Assembly: GCF_019145435.1 (NCBI RefSeq)
Contig: NZ_JAHSTS010000001.1
Coordinates: 2,370,001 to 2,434,000 of the forward strand
Length of the DNA stretch: 64,000 nt
Reading direction: 5' to 3'
Source: Pseudomonas ekonensis
GTDB taxonomy: Bacteria; Pseudomonadota; Gammaproteobacteria; Pseudomonadales; Pseudomonadaceae
Below the pieces are notes generated by a model. It made no database searches and was not told where the DNA came from. It saw only the letters and a program-made list of their open reading frames with translations. The position numbers and the translations under genes were made by a program. Numbering within the stretch: position 1 is the first letter of the stretch; each line of letters opens with the position of its first letter. Positions 8,679 through 19,489 of this stretch are shown in pieces.

Positions 8679-10298
8679 TTACGGCTTGAGCCACAGCAGC
8701 ACATAGTCGTTTTTGTCGAAACGGCCGCTCAGCACCGGCGGCGCGTCCCCCAGGGGCGTGCCTTTCAAGGTCTGGTAGTCGCTGCGGTCCATCATCAGCC
8801 AGGCCGGCCCCTTGAGGGTCTCCAGCGCCTGGACGGAGTCGCTGAACTGCGGCTGCAGGTCCTTTTCGACGTTGACCATGAACTTGATCGCCTTGGCGTC
8901 CTTGCCCATGCCTTGCAGCACCAGCGGCGCAGGGTTCTGCTCCACCTGGGCGAGCACGGCCCGGCTGAAGGTGCGGGTGTCGTAGAGCTGGCGCTCCACC
9001 GGTTCGAACACCAGGGCATACACCGCCCACAACGCCAGCACGGCGCTGAAGGCCAGCGTCTCGGCCCGCCAGCGAGGCCGCCACAGCCGGGACAGCGCGG
9101 CCAGTTGCAGGGCGCCCAGCACGATCAGCACCGGCAGCTCACCGCTCAGTTGCTCCGCAAACTTCTTGCGGGCGACCAGCAAAGCCACCATCAGCAGCCC
9201 CGGCGTCACCAGCCACAGCCCTTGAATCACCCCGCGCAGCCAGGCGAACACCCGGCCATGGGCGACCTGGAACGGATACGCCGCAATGATCGCCGCCATC
9301 GGCAGCATCGGCAGCAGGTAACGGGCCTTCTTCGCCTGCGGGATCGACAGGCCGACCATCACGATCAACCCCGCCGCCGCGCAGTACTGCACCAGGCGCA
9401 AGGCCGGCCCGCGCTGGAGGGGCTTGCTCAGCCACGCTGCCGCCAGGGCCAGCAACGCCAGCGGATAGGCCAGCGCGTAGTTGCCCAGCGAACTGGTGAA
9501 GTAATAGAGCGAGCCGCTGACGCCTTCGCTGCCGTCCATGCGCCCCATGAACTGCATGCGGATCACGTCCTGGACGAACGCCGGGCCGCCGCTGACCTTG
9601 GCCAGCCACAACAGCAGGCCGACGCACGCCGCCAGCAGCACCGAGGCCAGCACGCCGAACAGCAGCAACCGCGCCCATCGGCGTTCGAGCAGGTAATAGC
9701 TGCACAGCATGCCGGTCGGCACCACCAGGCCGATGGGCCCGCGGATGCCAAAGCCCAGCAGCAACAGCGCAAAGATCAGCGGCCAGCGCCGACCGGCGCC
9801 GAAACGGTCATGGGCGTAGCCGAGGTAGAACACCGCCAGGGCCACCGCCGCAAGCATCAAGTCCTGGGACACCGCCCGCACTTCGGTGACGAAGGTGACG
9901 GTCAGCATCAGCAGCGCGATGGCGGTCAGCGCCCAGCGAACCGAATGCACCGCCAGCAAGCGGTATATCAAGGTCACGGTCACCGCCCCCGCCACGGCGC
10001 TGGGCAGCCAGGCCGTCAGGCTGTTGACCGCGCCGAAGGGCAGGGACAGCAGCCAGACGAACAGCGTCGACAGCGCCGAGTAGTCGGCATACGGCTCGCC
10101 GTAGGTGGTGGGGAACACCGTCGGCCCGTGGCGCAGCATCTCCTGGGCGAACAGCACGAACCGCGAATCGAAACCGATGGGGGCCTGCCCGTACACCCCG
10201 GCGATGAACAGCAGCAACGCCAGCAGCCCTGCGATCAGGGACTGCCGGCGGACGGCAGGCGACAGCGCGGTCAAGCGACGTCCGAGGTGTGAGGCCAC
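8679..10298 (-). CDS. ArnT-like GT39 glycosyltransferase at the 3' end of the arn operon
   Basis: The product is an integral membrane protein of about 530-539 residues with many hydrophobic helices. An early acidic loop (GQAPIGFDSRFVLFAQEML, compare the DET/R loop of ArnT) and GEPYADYSALSTLFVWLLSL resemble the GT39/PMT fold that uses lipid-linked sugars. The open frame starts at a GTG at 10298 overlapping ugd by 28 bases. A TTG at 10274 overlaps the ugd stop codon as TTGA and could be the coupled start. It should act at the periplasmic face of the inner membrane. It is clearly diverged from the ArnT at 12398-14047, so I do not assign it Ara4N transfer. Confidence 0.85.
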   Translation of the reverse strand: MASHLGRRLTALSPAVRRQSLIAGLLALLLFIAGVYGQAPIGFDSRFVLFAQEMLRHGPTVFPTTYGEPYADYSALSTLFVWLLSLPFGAVNSLTAWLPSAVAGAVTVTLIYRLLAVHSVRWALTAIALLMLTVTFVTEVRAVSQDLMLAAVALAVFYLGYAHDRFGAGRRWPLIFALLLLGFGIRGPIGLVVPTGMLCSYYLLERRWARLLLFGVLASVLLAACVGLLLWLAKVSGGPAFVQDVIRMQFMGRMDGSEGVSGSLYYFTSSLGNYALAYPLALLALAAAWLSKPLQRGPALRLVQYCAAAGLIVMVGLSIPQAKKARYLLPMLPMAAIIAAYPFQVAHGRVFAWLRGVIQGLWLVTPGLLMVALLVARKKFAEQLSGELPVLIVLGALQLAALSRLWRPRWRAETLAFSAVLALWAVYALVFEPVERQLYDTRTFSRAVLAQVEQNPAPLVLQGMGKDAKAIKFMVNVEKDLQPQFSDSVQALETLKGPAWLMMDRSDYQTLKGTPLGDAPPVLSGRFDKNDYVLLWLKP

Positions 10299-11650
10299 TG
10301 CTGCAGCGGAATCGGCAGCGTGCGCGATTCCCCCCGGCCCATCGGGAAATAATGGAAGCCGTTGCGGGCCAGGCGTTCGGCGTCGTACAGGTTACGGCCG
10401 TCGAAGATCACCGGATCCTTGAGGCGCTGCTTGATCAGGTCGAAGTCCGGTGCCTTGAACTGCTGCCATTCGGTGCAGATGATCAGTGCGTCGGAACCGG
10501 CCAGCACCGACTCGGGCGTGCCCATCAGCATCAGCTTCGACTCGTCCGGGTACAGGTGCTGGGTCTCCTGCATCGCTTCAGGGTCGAACGCCCGCACGTT
10601 GGCGCCCGCGGCCCACAGCGATTCGAGCAGCACCCGGCTCGGCGCGTCGCGCATGTCGTCGGTGTTGGGCTTGAACGCCAGGCCCCAGAGGGCGAAGGTC
10701 TTGCCGCGCAGCTCACCCTTGTAGAACGCGTTGATGCGCTCGAACAGCTTGTGCTTCTGCCGCTGGTTGATGGCTTCCACCGCTTGCAGCAGGTCGCTGG
10801 AGCAGTGGGCTTCCTCGGCGCTGTGGATCAGGGCGCGCATGTCCTTGGGGAAACACGAACCGCCGTAGCCGCAGCCGGGGTAGATGAAGTGGTAGCCGAT
10901 GCGCGTGTCGGCGCCGATGCCCTGGCGCACCGACTCGATGTCGGCCCCCAGGTGCTCGGCCAGTTCGGCGATCTGGTTGATGAAGCTGATCTTGGTCGCC
11001 AGCATGCAGTTGGCGGCGTACTTGGTCAGTTCGGCGCTGCGCAGGTCCATGAACATGATGCGGTCGTGGTTGCGGTTGAACGGCGAGTACAGGTCGCGCA
11101 TCACATCGCGCACCTCTTCGCGTTCGCAGCCGATGACGATGCGGTCCGGACGGCGGCAATCGCTGACCGCCGAGCCTTCCTTGAGGAATTCGGGGTTGGA
11201 CACGATATCGAACTGCAGCAGCTTGCCGCCCTTGACCAGGGCCTTTTCGATGTGCGCGCGCAGGGTGTCGCCGGTGCCCACCGGCACGGTGGATTTCTCC
11301 ACCAGGATCAGCGGCTTCTCACGGTGGCGGGCCACCGCGTCGCCCACCGACAGCACGTAGCGCAGGTCGGCCGAGCCATCCTCCTGGGACGGCGTGCCGA
11401 CGGCGATGAACGCGACCTGGCCGTGCTGCACCGCGAGCTTTTCGTCGCTGGTGAATTGCAGCCGCTGACCGTCCAGGCCCTCGCGCACCAGGCTGGCCAG
11501 CCCCGGTTCGAAGATGCTGACGTGGCCCTGGCGCAACAGTTCGACTTTCTTCTCGTCGATGTCCATGCACACCACATCGTGGCCGACCTCGGCCAGCACG
11601 GCCGCCTGCACCAGACCGACATAACCGCTACCAAATACTGTGATTTTCAT
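10271..11650 (-). CDS. ugd: UDP-glucose 6-dehydrogenase
   Basis: The product is 459 residues. The N-terminal Rossmann motif [18 protein letters not shown], the catalytic cysteine in [11 protein letters not shown] and the C-terminal UDP-binding domain identify UDP-glucose dehydrogenase. It oxidises UDP-glucose to UDP-glucuronate with two NAD+, supplying ArnA. Its ATG at 11650 overlaps the arnF stop (ATGA), so it is part of the arn operon, as is usual in Pseudomonas. Confidence 0.96.
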   Translation of the reverse strand: MKITVFGSGYVGLVQAAVLAEVGHDVVCMDIDEKKVELLRQGHVSIFEPGLASLVREGLDGQRLQFTSDEKLAVQHGQVAFIAVGTPSQEDGSADLRYVLSVGDAVARHREKPLILVEKSTVPVGTGDTLRAHIEKALVKGGKLLQFDIVSNPEFLKEGSAVSDCRRPDRIVIGCEREEVRDVMRDLYSPFNRNHDRIMFMDLRSAELTKYAANCMLATKISFINQIAELAEHLGADIESVRQGIGADTRIGYHFIYPGCGYGGSCFPKDMRALIHSAEEAHCSSDLLQAVEAINQRQKHKLFERINAFYKGELRGKTFALWGLAFKPNTDDMRDAPSRVLLESLWAAGANVRAFDPEAMQETQHLYPDESKLMLMGTPESVLAGSDALIICTEWQQFKAPDFDLIKQRLKDPVIFDGRNLYDAERLARNGFHYFPMGRGESRTLPIPLQQWPHTSDVA

Positions 11651-12060
11651 GGAGTACTCCTCAATTCAGGCGCACATGCCGGACGAGTGTTGATGGTGAT
11701 GACCCCGAGCATGACCAGCGCCACGCCCAGGGATTTCGTAACGCTGAAGGATTCGTTGAACAGCGGCAGGCTGGCCGCCATCAGGTAAACCAACGCGTAG
11801 CTGACGCTGAGCAGCGAGTAGGCCCGCCCCAGCGGCACGTCGCGCAGGGCGGCAAGCCAACAGAGCATCGACAGGGCGTAGGCCAGGATCGCGGCGGCCA
11901 CCACCGCCAGCGCGGTCAGGTCGATGCCGCCGGCGCCGAGCGCCTCCAGCCACTGTTGGGGCTGCGGCAGGCGCACCATGCTCCAGCGCATGCCCAGCTG
12001 CGCGCCGCTGGCCAGCGCCACGCTGCCCAGGGCGAAGGCGAGTCCGCGTTTCTGGCTCAT
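11647..12060 (-). CDS. arnF: Undecaprenyl-phosphate-Ara4N flippase subunit ArnF
   Basis: The product is 137 residues with four hydrophobic segments of the small EamA/EmrE type, including [14 protein letters not shown] near the C-terminus. With ArnE it is thought to flip undecaprenyl-phosphate-L-Ara4N from the cytoplasmic to the periplasmic face of the inner membrane. It overlaps arnE by 4 bases and ugd by 4 bases. Position in the operon after arnE supports the assignment more than sequence alone. Confidence 0.9.
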   Translation of the reverse strand: MSQKRGLAFALGSVALASGAQLGMRWSMVRLPQPQQWLEALGAGGIDLTALAVVAAAILAYALSMLCWLAALRDVPLGRAYSLLSVSYALVYLMAASLPLFNESFSVTKSLGVALVMLGVITINTRPACAPELRSTP

Positions 12061-12401
12061 GACTGTTGCCCCAGCAGCGCCACGCCGCCGATCACCAGCA
12101 ACACGCCGAACCAGTGGCGGCGGTCGATGGGCTCACGGAACACGAAGCGGGCGATCAGGGTGATGAACACGAAGTTGAGGCTGAGCATCGGGTAGGCGAT
12201 GCCCACGTCCATGCGCTGCAGCACCAGCAGCCACACCAGCAGGCCGCCGCCCAGGGCGGACAGCGCCAGCCACAGCCAGGGCGAGCGCAGCTTGTCGGCC
12301 CAGGACGAGTCGGTGCCGCGCCAGCTCTCCACGGCGTACTTCTGCGCCACCTGGCCCAGGCAGGTCAGCAGGCACGCGGTCAACAGCAGCAACAGGCTCA
12401 T
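12057..12401 (-). CDS. arnE: Undecaprenyl-phosphate-Ara4N flippase subunit ArnE
   Basis: The product is 114 residues from the ATG at 12401 ([20 protein letters not shown]). A longer frame upstream lies inside arnT and is rejected because this start overlaps the arnT stop by 4 bases. The four hydrophobic helices and segments [16 protein letters not shown] and [20 protein letters not shown] are typical of ArnE. It pairs with ArnF to move the lipid-linked sugar across the inner membrane. Confidence 0.92.
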   Translation of the reverse strand: MSLLLLLTACLLTCLGQVAQKYAVESWRGTDSSWADKLRSPWLWLALSALGGGLLVWLLVLQRMDVGIAYPMLSLNFVFITLIARFVFREPIDRRHWFGVLLVIGGVALLGQQS

Positions 12402-14047
12402 GGCGCCACCTTCGGCAGGATCATGATCACCAGGTTGCCCTGTTCGTAGCGGACGCCGTCCTTGGGCAAACGATCGATTTCGTCCAGTTCGTCCTGCCCC
12501 TTGACGCGCATCACCACACCGACCGAACCGGTCCGGCGGGCTTCGCGCATCCATTGTTCGACCCGGAAAGAGTCGATCCGCCGCTCGATGCCCTCAGGAT
12601 AGGCCAGGCCATATTTCAGTTCGCCTACGGTGTTGTACAACGCCACGTTCGGGCGTTGCAGGCGCCAGGCCAGCGCCGAGGCCGCACCGAGGTCGTTGCT
12701 CAGCAGGTGGGTGGTGCCGGCCAGTTCGTCCTGGTGATGCAGGATGAATTGGTCCGGGGTCTTGTTGGCCACCACCGACTTGGGCAACGCCGCCGGCAGC
12801 AGCGCGATGAACAGCAGGCTGCCGAACGCCGGGGCCGCCCAGCACTGCAACGGGCGGAACGCCTGCAGCAGGTTGCTGATGATCCAGCCGGTCAGGCCGA
12901 TGAACACCAGCACCAGGCTGTGCAGCTCGTGGTCGTACAGCGGTTTTTTCAGTTGCACGTACACCAGGGCGATGAGGGTGACGATCCCCAGCGCCATGTT
13001 CAGCAGCCCGTTGAACCCCAGGGCCCGGCCTTGTTCCAGGCGCAGGCGCTCGGTCAGCACATGGCCCAGCAGCAGCGCCAGCGGCAGCAGGCACGGCAGG
13101 ATGTAGGTCGGCAGCTTGCCGTTGCTCAGGCTGAAGAACAGCAGCGGCATCACCAGCCACAGGCCGAGGAACGCGATGGCCGGCTCGCGGCGGGTCTGCC
13201 ACGCCTGACGCACCGCCGTCGGCCACAACCCGGCCCACGGCAGGCTGAACGCCAGCAGCAACGGAATGTAGAACCACCAGGGCGCGTCGTGCTGGGCGTC
13301 GTCGCCGGCGAAACGGCGGATGTGCTCATGCCAGAAGAAGAACCGCCAGTAGTCCGGCTCCTGGGCGTGCACGGCCAGCACCCACGGCAGGCTCACGGCA
13401 ATCGCCACGACGATGGCCACCGGCCCGAAGACCAGCAGCTCGCGCCAGCGTTTCTGCCAGAGCATCCACGGCAAGGCGATCAGCACCGGCAATGCCCAGG
13501 CCAGGAAGCCCTTGGTCATGAACCCCATGCCGCAGGCCAGGCCCAGCACCGACCAGCCCGCCAGGCGTTGGCCCGTGGTGCGGCTGTCGAGGGCGAACCA
13601 CAGAGCCACCAGGCTCAGGTTGACCCAGAACGTGAATTGCGGATCGAGGTTGGCGTAACCGGCCTGGCCGGCCACGACGGTGAAGCTCATGTAGAGCAGG
13701 GCGCAGGCGAAGCTCTTGCGCGGATCGCTCCACAGCCGCCGGGCCGCCAAAAAGCACAGCAGCACGCTCAGGCCCGTGCTCAGGGCCGAGGCGAAGCGCA
13801 CGCCGAACAGGTTCTGCCCGAACAGCTCCTGACCCAGGGCGATCATCCAGTAGCCGGCGATCGGCTTCTCGAAATAGCGCAGCCCCATGAAGTGCGGCGA
13901 CACCCAGTTGCCGCTCAGCAGCATGTCCTGGCTGATCTGCGCGTAACGGGTCTCGTCGGGGATCCACAAGCCATGGCTGCCCAAAGGCAGCAGGTAGGCC
14001 AGCAGAAAAAGCAACAGCAACAGCGGCAAAGCCCAGCGCTTGCTCAT
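12398..14047 (-). CDS. arnT: Lipid A 4-amino-4-deoxy-L-arabinose transferase ArnT (copy 1)
   Basis: The product is a membrane protein of 549 residues. The periplasmic loop [18 protein letters not shown] carries the catalytic acidic residues of GT39 enzymes, and [15 protein letters not shown] is a conserved ArnT loop. It transfers L-Ara4N from undecaprenyl phosphate to the lipid A phosphates at the periplasmic face, lowering surface charge and giving resistance to polymyxin and cationic peptides. It overlaps arnD and arnE by 4 bases each. A second, highly similar ArnT is encoded at 25835-27556. Fluorescens-group genomes are known to carry two. Confidence 0.96.
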   Translation of the reverse strand: MSKRWALPLLLLLFLLAYLLPLGSHGLWIPDETRYAQISQDMLLSGNWVSPHFMGLRYFEKPIAGYWMIALGQELFGQNLFGVRFASALSTGLSVLLCFLAARRLWSDPRKSFACALLYMSFTVVAGQAGYANLDPQFTFWVNLSLVALWFALDSRTTGQRLAGWSVLGLACGMGFMTKGFLAWALPVLIALPWMLWQKRWRELLVFGPVAIVVAIAVSLPWVLAVHAQEPDYWRFFFWHEHIRRFAGDDAQHDAPWWFYIPLLLAFSLPWAGLWPTAVRQAWQTRREPAIAFLGLWLVMPLLFFSLSNGKLPTYILPCLLPLALLLGHVLTERLRLEQGRALGFNGLLNMALGIVTLIALVYVQLKKPLYDHELHSLVLVFIGLTGWIISNLLQAFRPLQCWAAPAFGSLLFIALLPAALPKSVVANKTPDQFILHHQDELAGTTHLLSNDLGAASALAWRLQRPNVALYNTVGELKYGLAYPEGIERRIDSFRVEQWMREARRTGSVGVVMRVKGQDELDEIDRLPKDGVRYEQGNLVIMILPKVAP

Positions 14048-14928
14048 GCCCCTTGCACTCCCAGCCAGCCTTCGCGGCCTTCCAGGGCACCCCGTTGCAC
14101 ACGGCCCAGGGGCAGTGTGTTCAAGAACTCGGGCAACAGGTCGCCCAACGGTCGGAACGCAATGTCGCGCCGGCGTGCATCGGCCAGCAGCTGTCTAAAA
14201 TCCTGAGCCATCAGAATCCCTTCTACTTCGGCATGTATGGTGTAGACGTTGAGTTGCCGGTCACGGAACCGGTCGAGGATGTAGGCGTTGAAGTCCTTGG
14301 CCGCCACGGTCGGGCCCACCACTTCGTCGAAGGTCGGCAGGTCCACCGGAATCTGCGGGGTGCCTGCCGAGCCGTCGGCGAGCAGGGGGCGGAACACCTG
14401 CTGCCCGCGGCAGTCGCTGTTGTAGCGAAAGCCGAAGGCCTGCTTGGCTTCGATCACCCGTTCATCCGCCCGCCAACCCGCAGCGGCCGAGCACTGGATC
14501 TTTTCGCCGACGATGTCGCCGAGGGTGTCCACGCCGCGGCGGATCTGTTCGATCAGTTGCGCGTCGCTCCAGCGCCCGGCATTGGCCTGCCAGCCGTGGT
14601 GGTCCCAGGCGTGCAGGCCGATTTCGTGGCCGGCGTCCCGGGCCCGGCGCATCAGGTGCCCGAGCTCGCGGCCGATCGGCTTGCCCGGCCAGGCGGTGCC
14701 GGCCAGCAGGATGTCCCAGCCGTACAGGCCGGCGGCGTTGGAGCGCAGCATCTTCCACAGGAACTGCGGGCGGATCAGGCGCCACAGGTGCCGGCCCATG
14801 TTGTCCGGGCCGACACTGAAGAAGAACGTCGCCTTGACCTGCGCCTCGTCGAGGAGGTCCAGCAGGCGCGGCACGCCTTCACGGGTGCCGCGGAAGGTAT
14901 CGACATCAATACGCAAGCCTGCCTGCAT
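14044..14928 (-). CDS. arnD: 4-deoxy-4-formamido-L-arabinose-phosphoundecaprenol deformylase ArnD
   Basis: The product is 294 residues with a NodB-type fold. [20 protein letters not shown] holds the metal-binding aspartate and [16 protein letters not shown] the metal histidines. It removes the formyl group from undecaprenyl-phosphate-Ara4FN on the cytoplasmic face, which drives the pathway forward. The start codon overlaps the arnA stop (ATGA) and the end overlaps arnT. Confidence 0.95.
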   Translation of the reverse strand: MQAGLRIDVDTFRGTREGVPRLLDLLDEAQVKATFFFSVGPDNMGRHLWRLIRPQFLWKMLRSNAAGLYGWDILLAGTAWPGKPIGRELGHLMRRARDAGHEIGLHAWDHHGWQANAGRWSDAQLIEQIRRGVDTLGDIVGEKIQCSAAAGWRADERVIEAKQAFGFRYNSDCRGQQVFRPLLADGSAGTPQIPVDLPTFDEVVGPTVAAKDFNAYILDRFRDRQLNVYTIHAEVEGILMAQDFRQLLADARRRDIAFRPLGDLLPEFLNTLPLGRVQRGALEGREGWLGVQGA

Positions 14929-16934
14929 CAGCGCGCTTCTTCTTTAGGGCGCTGGGCGATTTCGAGCATCGCCTCGCGCAGGAAGAAGTCCAGGGTGTTG
15001 CCGATGGTCTCGCGCATTTCCACGGTCGGCGCCCAGTCCAGCAGGCGCTTGGCGTTGGCGATGCTCGGCTTGCGGTGCGACACGTCCTGGTAGCCGGCGC
15101 CGTAGAACGCCTTGCTTTCCACGTCGCGGAAACCGGCGAACGGCGGGAAGTTGTGGCGCAGCGGGTGGGCCTCGAACTGGCGCAGCAGCTCTTCGCCCAA
15201 CTGGCGGATGCTGGCTTCGTTGTCCGGGTTGCCGATGTTGATGATCTGGCCGTTGCAGACGTCGTTGTCGTTGTCGATGATCCGCGCCAGGGCCTCAACG
15301 CCGTCGGCGATGTCAGTGAAGCAACGCTTCTGCTCGCCGCCGTCGAACAGGCGGATCGGCGTGCCTTCCACCAGGTTGAGGATCAGTTGGGTGATGGCGC
15401 GGGAGCTGCCGATGCGGGCCGAGTCCAGACGGTCCAGGCGCGGGCCCATCCAGTTGAACGGACGGAACAGGGTGAAGTTCAGGCCTTTCTGGCCGTAGGC
15501 CCAGATCACGCGGTCCAGCAATTGCTTGGACACCGAGTAGATCCAGCGCTGCTTGTTGATCGGCCCGACCACCAGGTTGGAACTGTCTTCGTCGAATTTC
15601 GCGTCCTGGCACATGCCGTAGACCTCGGAGGTCGACGGGAAGATGACGCGCTTGCCGTACTTGACGCAGTCGCGCACCAGCCGCAGGTTTTCCTCGAAGT
15701 CGAGCTCGAACACGCGCAGCGGGTTGCGGGTGTATTCGATCGGCGTGGCGATGGCCACCAGCGGCAGCACCACGTCGCACTTCTTGATGTGGTACTCGAT
15801 CCACTCGGAGTGAATGCTGATGTCGCCCTCGACGAAGTGGAAACGCGGATGGTCGCGCAGACGGTCGATGGCGTCGGAACCGATGTCCAGGCCGTAGACT
15901 TCGTAGCGGTCATCGCGCAGCAAGCGCTCGGACAGGTGGTTGCCGATGAAGCCGTTGACGCCAAGGATCAGCACGCGGGTGCGGCGCGGGCCGCGGCCGG
16001 ATTCGGCGCCGCGCAGCAGCGAGCCGTCCACCAGGCCGAGTTCGTCGGCCAGTTGCGGGCCGCGCAGGTACAGGCCGTTGTCGTTGCGCTGGCCGGCGTT
16101 GATCACCAGCGAGTCCTGGCCGCAGGCGATGCGCAGCGGATCGGTGCTGATGACCCGGCCCGGGGCCTGGCCTTCGTTGCCCTTGACGACGTCGGCGCTC
16201 CACACGATCAGCTTGTGCTCGCCCACGGCGCAGAACGCGCCCGGATACGGCTGGGTGACGGCGCGCACGAGGTTGAACAGCTCTTCAGCCGGTTTGTTCC
16301 AGTGCAGCTTGCCGTCCGCCGGGGTGCGGCGGCCGAACACGGTGGCCTTGGATTCGTCCTGCGGGGTTTCGGTGGTTTTGCCTTGCAGCAGCGCCGGCAA
16401 GGTGTCGCGCAGCAGGTCGCCGGCGGCGGTGCGCAGCTTGGCGTGCAGGCTCAGGCCGGTGTCGCTGCGCTCGATGGCCACCCGTTGCTGGGCGACGATG
16501 GCGCCGGCGTCGGCGCGCTTGACCATGCGGTGCAGGGTGACGCCGGTCTCGGTCTCGCCGTTGACCAGCACCCAGTTGGCCGGCGCACGGCCGCGGTAGC
16601 GCGGCAGCAGCGAGCCGTGCAGGTTGTAGGCGCCCTTGGAAGCGGTGGCCAGCAGGGCCTCGCTCAGCAGGTTGCGGTAGTAGAACGAGAAAATGTACTC
16701 GGGGTTGAGCTTGGCGATGCGCTCGACCCACAGCGGATGGTTGGCGTCTTCCGGCGCGTGCACCGGGATGCCTTTGTCGGCGCACAGCTGCGCGACCGAC
16801 GCGTAGAAGGCGTTTTCCTTCGGATCGTCGGCGTGGGTGAACACCGCCGCGATGTCAAAACCGCTGTCGAGCAGGGCTTGAATGCCGGCGCAGCCGATAT
16901 CGTGATAGGCGAAGACAACAGTTTTTGCGCTCAT
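14928..16934 (-). CDS. arnA: Bifunctional UDP-Ara4N formyltransferase / UDP-glucuronate decarboxylase ArnA
   Basis: The product is 668 residues, full length. The N-terminal domain (about 1-305) is the formyltransferase, with the [18 protein letters not shown] segment holding catalytic Asn and His. The C-terminal domain (about 318-665) is an extended SDR decarboxylase with [15 protein letters not shown] for NAD+, STSEVYGM and YSVSKQLLD (Tyr-x-x-x-Lys). It converts UDP-glucuronate to UDP-4-keto-pentose and formylates UDP-Ara4N. It sits between arnC and arnD with 4-base overlap or less. Confidence 0.97.
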   Translation of the reverse strand: MSAKTVVFAYHDIGCAGIQALLDSGFDIAAVFTHADDPKENAFYASVAQLCADKGIPVHAPEDANHPLWVERIAKLNPEYIFSFYYRNLLSEALLATASKGAYNLHGSLLPRYRGRAPANWVLVNGETETGVTLHRMVKRADAGAIVAQQRVAIERSDTGLSLHAKLRTAAGDLLRDTLPALLQGKTTETPQDESKATVFGRRTPADGKLHWNKPAEELFNLVRAVTQPYPGAFCAVGEHKLIVWSADVVKGNEGQAPGRVISTDPLRIACGQDSLVINAGQRNDNGLYLRGPQLADELGLVDGSLLRGAESGRGPRRTRVLILGVNGFIGNHLSERLLRDDRYEVYGLDIGSDAIDRLRDHPRFHFVEGDISIHSEWIEYHIKKCDVVLPLVAIATPIEYTRNPLRVFELDFEENLRLVRDCVKYGKRVIFPSTSEVYGMCQDAKFDEDSSNLVVGPINKQRWIYSVSKQLLDRVIWAYGQKGLNFTLFRPFNWMGPRLDRLDSARIGSSRAITQLILNLVEGTPIRLFDGGEQKRCFTDIADGVEALARIIDNDNDVCNGQIINIGNPDNEASIRQLGEELLRQFEAHPLRHNFPPFAGFRDVESKAFYGAGYQDVSHRKPSIANAKRLLDWAPTVEMRETIGNTLDFFLREAMLEIAQRPKEEAR

Positions 16935-17965
16935 GAGAGAACCTGATCGGAAGTGGAGTTTTGATGTGGGGCAGAGGAGAGGCCGTCGACGGTGACGGCA
17001 GGCGCCGGCGCGGCCGGGTGGCTGCGCAGCACCTTCTCGATGAAGAAACGCGGGCGGGCGCGCACGTCGCTGTACATGCGGCCCAGGTATTCACCCAGAA
17101 GCCCCATGCCGATGAACTGGCCGCCGGTGAACACGAACAAGACCGCGAACAGCACGAACAGGCCGTCGCCGCCCCAGCCGGCGCCGAGCGCCAGGCGCAG
17201 CACGATCAGCGCGAAGGCGAACAGCAGGCCCAGGCCCGCCATCGTGAAACCGACGATGCTCAGCAGGCGCAGCGGTGTGGTGGTCATGCAGGTGATCAGG
17301 TCGAACATCAGGTTGATCAGGCGCATCGGGCTGTACTTCGAGTCGCCGTGCTCACGTTCGGCGTGGGCCACGACGATCTCGGTGGTGTGGCGGGCGAAGC
17401 TGTTGGCCAGGATCGGAATGAACGTGCTGCGCTCGCGGCAGGCGAGCATCGCGTCGATGATCGTGCGGCGGTAGGCACGCAGCATGCAGCCGTAGTCGCT
17501 CATGGCCACGCCGGTGGAACGCTGCACGGCGAGGTTGATCAGCTTCGACGGCCAGCGGCGCAGGGCCGAGTCCTGGCGGTTGTTGCGCACGGTGCCGACC
17601 ACGTCGTAGCCACGCTCGGCTTCGGCCACCAGCCGCGGGATCTCTTCCGGCGGGTTCTGCAGGTCGGCGTCGAGGGTGATGACCACGTCGCCCTTGCACT
17701 GCTCGAAACCGGCCATGATCGCCGCGTGCTGGCCGTAGTTGCGGTTGAGGATCACCGCCACGAACGGGCTGTCCGGGGCCTGGGCCGCGTCTTCGAGCAA
17801 TTGCGCGGAGCGGTCGCGGCTGCCGTCGTCCACCAGCACGATTTCATACTCGTGCTTGAGCTGGGCGCAGGCGGCGGCGGTGCGGCGCAGCAGCTCCGGC
17901 AGGCTGTCCTCTTCGTTGTAGACCGGGATGACGATCGACACACAATGGATTGGGTAAGGTCTCAC
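16931..17965 (-). CDS. arnC: Undecaprenyl-phosphate 4-deoxy-4-formamido-L-arabinose transferase ArnC
   Basis: The product is 344 residues. The N-terminal GT2 domain has [18 protein letters not shown] and the nucleotide-sugar site [18 protein letters not shown]. Two membrane helices lie near residues 235-300. It moves Ara4FN from UDP to undecaprenyl phosphate on the cytoplasmic face. The start is a GTG at 17965 that overlaps the arnB stop as GTGA, the only start that keeps the N-terminal strand of the GT2 fold. Confidence 0.95.
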   Translation of the reverse strand: MRPYPIHCVSIVIPVYNEEDSLPELLRRTAAACAQLKHEYEIVLVDDGSRDRSAQLLEDAAQAPDSPFVAVILNRNYGQHAAIMAGFEQCKGDVVITLDADLQNPPEEIPRLVAEAERGYDVVGTVRNNRQDSALRRWPSKLINLAVQRSTGVAMSDYGCMLRAYRRTIIDAMLACRERSTFIPILANSFARHTTEIVVAHAEREHGDSKYSPMRLINLMFDLITCMTTTPLRLLSIVGFTMAGLGLLFAFALIVLRLALGAGWGGDGLFVLFAVLFVFTGGQFIGMGLLGEYLGRMYSDVRARPRFFIEKVLRSHPAAPAPAVTVDGLSSAPHQNSTSDQVLS

Positions 17966-19110
17966 GGGCGTTTTTCCAGTACGTGTTCAATGGCCCCGAC
18001 GACGCGGTCAAGATCCTGGCCGGTCATGTCGGGGAACAACGGAATCGAGCACAGCCGCGCCGAGTTCCATTCGGTGTGGGGCAGATACAGATCGGGGTCA
18101 CGCTGGCGGTACCAGGTGTGCAGGTGGGTGGCGATGAAATGGATGCCGGTGCCGATGCCCAGGTCCTGCAAGCCTTTCATGAAGGCCTCGCGGTCCAGGC
18201 CGCAGCGTTCGCTGTCGATGCGCAGGATGAACAGGTGCCAGGCGTGCTGCTGCGCGTAGGTCGGCAGCGTCAGCGGCTGCACCGGCAGGCCTTCGAGGCG
18301 CTGCAGGTACCGGGTGGCGAGTTCGGTGCGGCGGGCGTTGATCGCGTCCAGGCGCTCCAGCTGCACCAGGGCGATGGCGGCGTTGATGTCGGCCAGGTTG
18401 TACTTGAAGCCGGGTTCCATCACCTGGGCCTGGGGCTTGCGGCCATGGGTGAGGCGGTCGTAGGCGTCGACGCCCAGGCCGTGGAACTTGAGCATGCGCA
18501 CGCGGTTGGCCAGGGCCTCGTCGTCGGTGACGAACATCGCGCCTTCGGCGCAGGTCATGTTCTTGATCGCATGGAACGAGAAAATGGCGGTGCCGGTGGC
18601 GCCGACGTGACGGCCCTTGTAGCGGGTGCCGGCGGCGTGGGCGGCGTCTTCGATCACCGCGATGCCGTGCTTGTCGGCCAGGGCGTAGAGCGGATCCAGG
18701 TCGAACGCGGCGCCGGCGTAGTGCACCGGGATGATGGCCTTGGTGCGCGGGGTGATGGCGGCTTCGATGCGGGCGGCGTCGGTCATCAGGGTGTCGCGGT
18801 CGACATCGACGAACACCGGCTTGGCGCCGAGCAGCGAGATCATGTTGGCGGTGGAGACCCAGGTCTGCGAGGGCGTGATGACCTCGTCGCCGGGCCCGAT
18901 GCCCAGGGCCAGCAGGGTGATGTGCATGCCGCCGGTGGCCGAGGACAGCGCCACCGCGTGGCGGCAGCCGACGTATTGCGCGAATTGCTCTTCGAGTGCC
19001 TGGTTCTTGGGTCCGGTGGTGATCCAGCCTGAACGCAGGACCTGTTCGACGGCTGCTATTTCCTCCTCGCCGATACTCGGGCGGGAGAAGGGGAGAAACG
19101 CCTGACTCAT
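17962..19110 (-). CDS. arnB: UDP-4-amino-4-deoxy-L-arabinose aminotransferase ArnB
   Basis: The product is 382 residues from the ATG at 19110, preceded by GAGGTGCTC as ribosome binding site. The PLP lysine lies in [15 protein letters not shown] near residue 186, and [19 protein letters not shown] is the PLP phosphate/aspartate region. It is a DegT/DnrJ/EryC1 family aminotransferase that uses glutamate to make UDP-Ara4N. It is the first gene of the arn operon, so the promoter should lie in 19111-19489. Confidence 0.96.
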   Translation of the reverse strand: MSQAFLPFSRPSIGEEEIAAVEQVLRSGWITTGPKNQALEEQFAQYVGCRHAVALSSATGGMHITLLALGIGPGDEVITPSQTWVSTANMISLLGAKPVFVDVDRDTLMTDAARIEAAITPRTKAIIPVHYAGAAFDLDPLYALADKHGIAVIEDAAHAAGTRYKGRHVGATGTAIFSFHAIKNMTCAEGAMFVTDDEALANRVRMLKFHGLGVDAYDRLTHGRKPQAQVMEPGFKYNLADINAAIALVQLERLDAINARRTELATRYLQRLEGLPVQPLTLPTYAQQHAWHLFILRIDSERCGLDREAFMKGLQDLGIGTGIHFIATHLHTWYRQRDPDLYLPHTEWNSARLCSIPLFPDMTGQDLDRVVGAIEHVLEKRP

Positions 19111-19489
19111 GAGCACCTCGCTGCGAAAAAAAAGACTGATCTGTTTCCTGTTGGATCCAATCCCAGCGTAGACGCAAAAAAAGTCTTTGCATCAAGGAGT
19201 TGCCAAAACAACATGACGTCGGGGTTTGGTTGACTTTTCAGGCGTTGCCCGGCAGGTTGGTCGGTGCCGGCTGAGGATCAATCGAACTTAAGGTTATGCT
19301 CGATTTTGTGAAAGGAATATGAAAAACCGGTCGGCGAATCGTTTATCTCAAAGTCATACAGCCAGTGTTCAGGCTTCTACCGTTTATCGCGTTCTTTTGT
19401 GGAAAAGTCCTACGGAAAACGCTCTTTAGATAAGTCTCATTGCAGTTGTTAGTTGCAGTACTGAACCGTTTTTATTCAAGGCCTATCGT
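19111..19489. other. Divergent intergenic region between arnB and the recombinase gene
   Basis: This stretch of 379 bases is richer in A+T than its surroundings and must hold the arn promoter and probably that of the recombinase. AAAGACT at about 19130-19136 and AGTCTTT at about 19180-19186 form an inverted repeat near the arnB start. A CTTAAG hexamer occurs near 19288, which is a half-site of the PmrA box, but I could not find the second half at the correct spacing. No small gene was recognised. Confidence 0.5.

Noticed and set aside
19280..19300. A PmrA box for the arn operon
   Set aside because: Only one CTTAAG half-site is visible; the second half at 5-base spacing is absent.
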